From positions 246,965,536-247,029,535 of the forward strand of contig NC_092877.1 of NCBI RefSeq assembly GCF_028372415.1: DNA of 64,000 bases, read 5' to 3'. Below the pieces are notes generated by a model. It worked only from the letters and a program-made list of their open reading frames with translations, was not told the origin of the DNA and searched no databases. The DNA is from Notamacropus eugenii. Its lineage: Eukaryota > Chordata > Mammalia > Diprotodontia > Macropodidae. Shown here in pieces: positions 59,890 to 64,000 of the stretch. The position numbers were made by a program, and so were the translations under genes. The first letter of the stretch is position 1, and the number at the start of each line of letters is the position of its first letter.

Positions 59890-60200
59890 TGTCAAAAAGT
59901 TAGGAAACACTCTTTTCCAGAGCTAAAGCTCAGTAAGCAATCTGTGCCCTGGGCTTGGCATAAAAACAATGCTTTGCCCTCACCATCTAGTTGATCTCAG
60001 GTACAGCAAAACCTTAGAATTGGGACTTATAATTTCCCTATTTCCCAGGAGATCCTTGCCTGAGAGTTGCAGTTACAGCTGACATGCTTCAGCAAAGAGA
60101 TCAATGACATCTGACATTCTGAATAATCCAGGTACCTGTAACTAACTGCTAAGTGAAGTGAACCAGGTGCTGCACTCCTCTTCCTGCTACTCTAACTCTT
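59890..60200 (+). mobile_element. LTR-like repeat, copy B
   Basis: Direct, strongly diverged relative of 58808-58985, about 1.08 kb to the right. Shared blocks: TTTTCCAGAGCTAAAG, CCCTGGGCTTGGCATA and CTATTTCCCAGG. The right end runs into the CTA repeat. Confidence 0.45.
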
Positions 60201-60236
60201 GTGTTATATCCTGCTGAACAATTGAAGATTGATCTA

Positions 60237-60244
60237 CTACAACA

Positions 60245-60310
<66 letters not shown>

Positions 60311-60395
60311 GCTACTGCTACTGCTACTATTGCTGCTGCAGCTGCTGCTACTGATGTTGCTACCACTGTTGCTGCTGCTGCTACTACTACTATTA
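60237..60395. repeat. (CTA)n / (GCT)n trinucleotide array
   Basis: About 24 pure ACT units, then mixed GCT/ACT units to about 60395. Frames through it give poly-Leu on the plus strand and poly-Val/Ala on the minus strand, neither of which is a protein. Confidence 0.97.
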
Positions 60396-60999
60396 AATGA
60401 GATAATTTATACACCTTAAAGTGCTATATAAATGCTACCTACTATCACTACTACTTTCACTGCTGGTACTGATTTTGCTATGAATGCTTCTTATCTTGCT
60501 ATTGCATCACCTCTTGCTGCTACTCCTCTTCCTTTCTCCTGTTTGTAATACTATTACTACTAATAACAACTTTGTTTTATCATCTACCCTTGACCTCTGT
60601 GTCTCCTTGTTCAATCACTTTTCATTTCTCTCTAAAATGCAACCCCGTTTTACTACCACCATTTTGTCTTTTGCACTTCTGTAAGATTGAAATAAAATGG
60701 AGAAAGCCACAATAATTTGTATAGTGCATCTTCTATAACTTGTCTTGCAAAACCCCAAGTGGTGATCATGGCTAAATGCCATCCTTTCAGTTTTTTTAGG
60801 ATAGACTTATTGTTTACATTGGGGCATTTATTATGTGTTCCTTCTTTTCCCCAACACTATCCTTAAGTAAATAAGCAATCATTTCACACTTACTGTTTAT
60901 TTGCCCCACAGTCAGAAGAATACGAGTATCTCATCTTGGTAGACTCCAATACCTTAATAAAATCATTGATTGTGCCACCTTTCATCAATGTGTTACCTC

Positions 61000-61150
61000 G
61001 GGAAGAGTATAGCTTTAGAATCAGAAGACCAGCGTTCAAATTGTGTGACCTTGCCTAAGTCACTTGAAATCTCAAGGTCCCAGTTTCCTCATCTATAAAA
61101 TGAAAATGTTGGACTGGATTGTCTCTGAGACTTCTTTCAACTTTATGTCT
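61000..61150 (+). mobile_element. MIR/CORE-SINE fragment
   Basis: 'cagcgttcaaattgtgtgac', 'cagtttcctcatctataaaa' and 'tgttggactggattgtctct' are in plus-strand order. Confidence 0.75.
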
Positions 61151-62958
61151 TTGTTCCTTTGGGAGCATGTTCCTTTAATTATCCTAGCACTCTAACTTGT
61201 AAATTGTTCTTATCCACTGGCACCTTTCCTACTACTTGCAAGCATGACCAGATCTCTACCATCATTAAAAACAAACAGAATCTATCCCTAACTCTTCCAG
61301 TTCCCAGAAGCCATCATCTTATATCCATTTTTTTTTTACAAAAGAATTTCTGAGGAGCGGGGCAGGGAAGTAGCTTCACTACTTTCCTCCATTTTTCATC
61401 TCACCTTCAATTTTCAACTTCTTGATACAGTGGTTTCCTAAATTGTCATTTAATCAAAATTACTCTCTTTAGGGTTGCCGGTGTTCTATTAATTGCCAAA
61501 TTAAATGATCTTTTCTCATTTTTTTGACCCCTCTCAACAATTTCACACTGTTGACCACCAACTCCAAATACCTCTTTCTGCCTATGTTTTCAAAACTTTT
61601 CTCTTTATGATTCTTCCATTGTTTTTGCCAGTCTTCATTCTCTATTGCAGAATAATTATCTTTATTTACAATGATTTATTGGCAAATCTGAATAAACAAT
61701 TTCATCAAGACAGTTGAGCAACTTGTACATGTCCTGTTCCATTTTGTGTATTTCCACTAGAAAGAAGAACATACTAGTAATGGAATAAATTCTGTTATAA
61801 TGTAAGTTGTCTTCTTTTTCCAGTATTTTCTCCTCTTTGCAATATTCACAAAGAGCCCTAGCTACCTCTCTCATAGCCCTGTCCAACACTTACCACCAAT
61901 GAAAGTTTTTCTTTAAATTCTTTAGTCAGCAGTCATTAAAAATTACATACATAAGCAATTTAGCTTATCTTTGGGGAAGTTTAGTTTCCAAGTTTTAAAA
62001 ACTCTATCTCAGGACTTTTGGCATTGGTTGTATATTTAACTCTAGAAGTGATTTAGGATATGTGTTTAATATGTGAAAGTCCTGAGATTCATGAATTCTT
62101 ACCTTAAAACCAATCATGGATGACAAAAGGAACTTATTTTTCTTTTCCTTTTTCCATTAAGAGATTGAATTCTTCTGGTAAAGGTTTCTTTTGGTTCTTT
62201 CCATCATATTCTGCTTTACAGAGGTTTCTTTTAGTAACCTTAAGTATAAAAATCATGTGCTTGTTTTCATTAAAACTTTTTTCTTTACATACTTTTGCAT
62301 GAGTTTTTATATTCCTCATCATTTGACTACATAATTGTAGGCAGCAGCAACACTTTAATTAATAAATCTAATTGTGAATACTGAAGTTATAGAGTATTTG
62401 TTCAATTATCCATAGATGGCACAAATTTTGGAATTTTACTAAGCACTTGTCAACATCTTTATAATCTTATTAAAACATAGAATTGCTATATTAGACATTA
62501 AGTATTTTATTGCTCATATAAACCATATTATTACTCTTTAAGAGGACTGAGATTTTAGACTATAAAACATTAAATTAATTTGTATTATAATAACTACTTA
62601 CATTTTTTAATAAGTGGGATCATAGAATTTGAAGAGATTATCTTCTCAAGCTTTCATAACATTCCTCAAGAAAAAAATAGTGCTTGTAATTTGTCATGAT
62701 TCTATAACATTTCCAAATTGTAATACTCAAAAAAATACTCCTTACATTAATGTTGCACCAAGGGTCTTCGAAAATACTTTTAAAGGGAGTCCTGCATAGT
62801 TACAAAAAATGAATATATCAACAAAGTAAGTTTCAATAGGTTTTCAAACCTAGTTTAAAAAATACTCCTTAGCCTTTGGACTCCTTAGCCAAAGGAAAGG
62901 GCATCACACAATTCCTAGGGGAAAATATAAATAAAGGTTAAAAAATTCCAGTGTTAGG
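61151..62958. other. AT-rich intergenic region, no gene seen
   Basis: 61180-61640 is pyrimidine-rich and may be very old L2-like coding sequence (for example 'ttgaccaccaactccaaata', like the L2 'actgttgaccaccctc'). No open frame looks functional. Confidence 0.45.
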
Positions 62959-63083
62959 AGAAAGAGACAGACAGATGGAGAAAGGAAAACAGAGAAAGAC
63001 AGAGACAAGGACAAAGTTAGTCAGAGAGAGAGACAGAGAGAGAAAAAGACAGTGAAGGACAGACATACAGACAAAGATAGAGT
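62959..63083. repeat. Purine-rich (CAGA)/(GAGA) degenerate tract
   Basis: AGACAGACAGA, AGAGAAAGACAGAGAC and similar units run for about 125 bases. Confidence 0.9.
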
Positions 63084-63727
63084 AAATCTAATTGAAATCT
63101 AGCTAGTCAAATCAAAACTCACCCAATTATAGAAATAAGAAAGAAACACATATTTCTAAATACTGTATTAAACACTTTCAAAATAATATGCCTTTTGATT
63201 CTCAAAAAATATCATGTGAGATTGATGATATTTTTTAATATTTGAAGAAAATGGCTTCAGGTTTAATGTTCTTCAGGCCAAAAATACAGGATGATTTCTG
63301 GCTTTGACAGAGCTATTTGTAACCTGTTCACCTTAATATCCACCTGGGCTACCAATCACCTTTAAACAAATTTATAACCCTGAGGCAGCCGAAAGTTGGG
63401 GTTTTAATTTTTCCTCTAGAGAGTCTGGCTTGTTTTCCTTCTCTGCAATTGAAATATAAGCTTCTGTAGAGATGGAATTGGTGGATGACTTGTGTTTGCA
63501 TCTGTAGGGACTGGCACAGGGTTTTGTGTAACTTCTTTGATTGGATACCTCATAGGGAGTTATTTAATTGATTATTGGAAGCCCAAATGAACAAATAGGA
63601 AGCTACAAGATCAGGTATGGACTTTTTCCCAGGAAAGGGGATGATAGGCAGGGAAAGTAGACATGCCCAGTGTTCAAAGAAGAAGCAGACTGCAATGTGT
63701 GACAGAAAGGTCCATAAGCTTGTAGCT

Positions 63728-63728
<1 letters not shown>
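63084..63728. other. Intergenic stretch, little recognised
   Basis: 63165-63250 may be a reversed MIR piece ('cttttgattctcaaaaaata'). No gene seen. Confidence 0.4.
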
Positions 63729-63933
<205 letters not shown>

Positions 63934-64000
63934 ATCTACCTGGCTTTAAATAATCCTAAGAAACAAAACTTGAAAAACAACTACCAAGTATTAACAAGTA

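Noticed and set aside
60187..60419. Poly-Leu and poly-Val/Ala frames as membrane proteins
   Set aside because: They are translations of the trinucleotide array.

Overview
This is a 64 kb AT-rich window of mammalian nuclear DNA, almost certainly from a marsupial. The evidence is the repeat content: many SINEs with a tRNA/CORE-type head (GCTAGGTGGCNCAGTGGA-like) joined either to a long CORE tail or to an RTE-type tail ending in ACAAC repeats, LINE-1 3' ends of the kind common in opossum and Australian marsupials, very many old L2 and MIR fragments, and abundant microsatellites. I cannot name the species from the sequence.

There is one clear protein-coding gene, SLITRK6, on the + strand. Its whole 841-residue coding sequence lies in one exon (24377-26902). 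A 3' splice site 24 bases upstream of the ATG (AG at 24351-24352), a good 5' splice site at 21719 and a TATA-like box at 21524 suggest a noncoding first exon of about 165 bases and a 2.6 kb intron. The 3' UTR runs to about 28135, has a polyadenylation signal at 28114, and carries three matches to the Pumilio site UGUANAUA.

Everything else is a gene desert. Left of the gene (1-21000) are SINEs, L2/MIR fragments, an L1 3' end, an RTE-tailed repeat with an internal TTCC array, and microsatellites. Right of the gene (28140-64000) are more of the same, plus candidate ERV LTRs, a large L2 copy (about 50290-52633) split by a shortened L1 (52634-54111), and a pair of diverged LTR-like repeats near 58.8 and 59.9 kb.

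The most unusual structure is at 35128-35281. It is a 154-base mosaic made of a 104-base inverted near-perfect copy of 30385-30488 and a 49-base perfect direct copy of 31281-31329, separated by one base. This looks like a templated insertion, a twin-primed retrotransposition of a local transcript, or an assembly artefact. No prokaryotic, CRISPR or structural RNA gene features were seen. Repeat borders are estimates made by eye.
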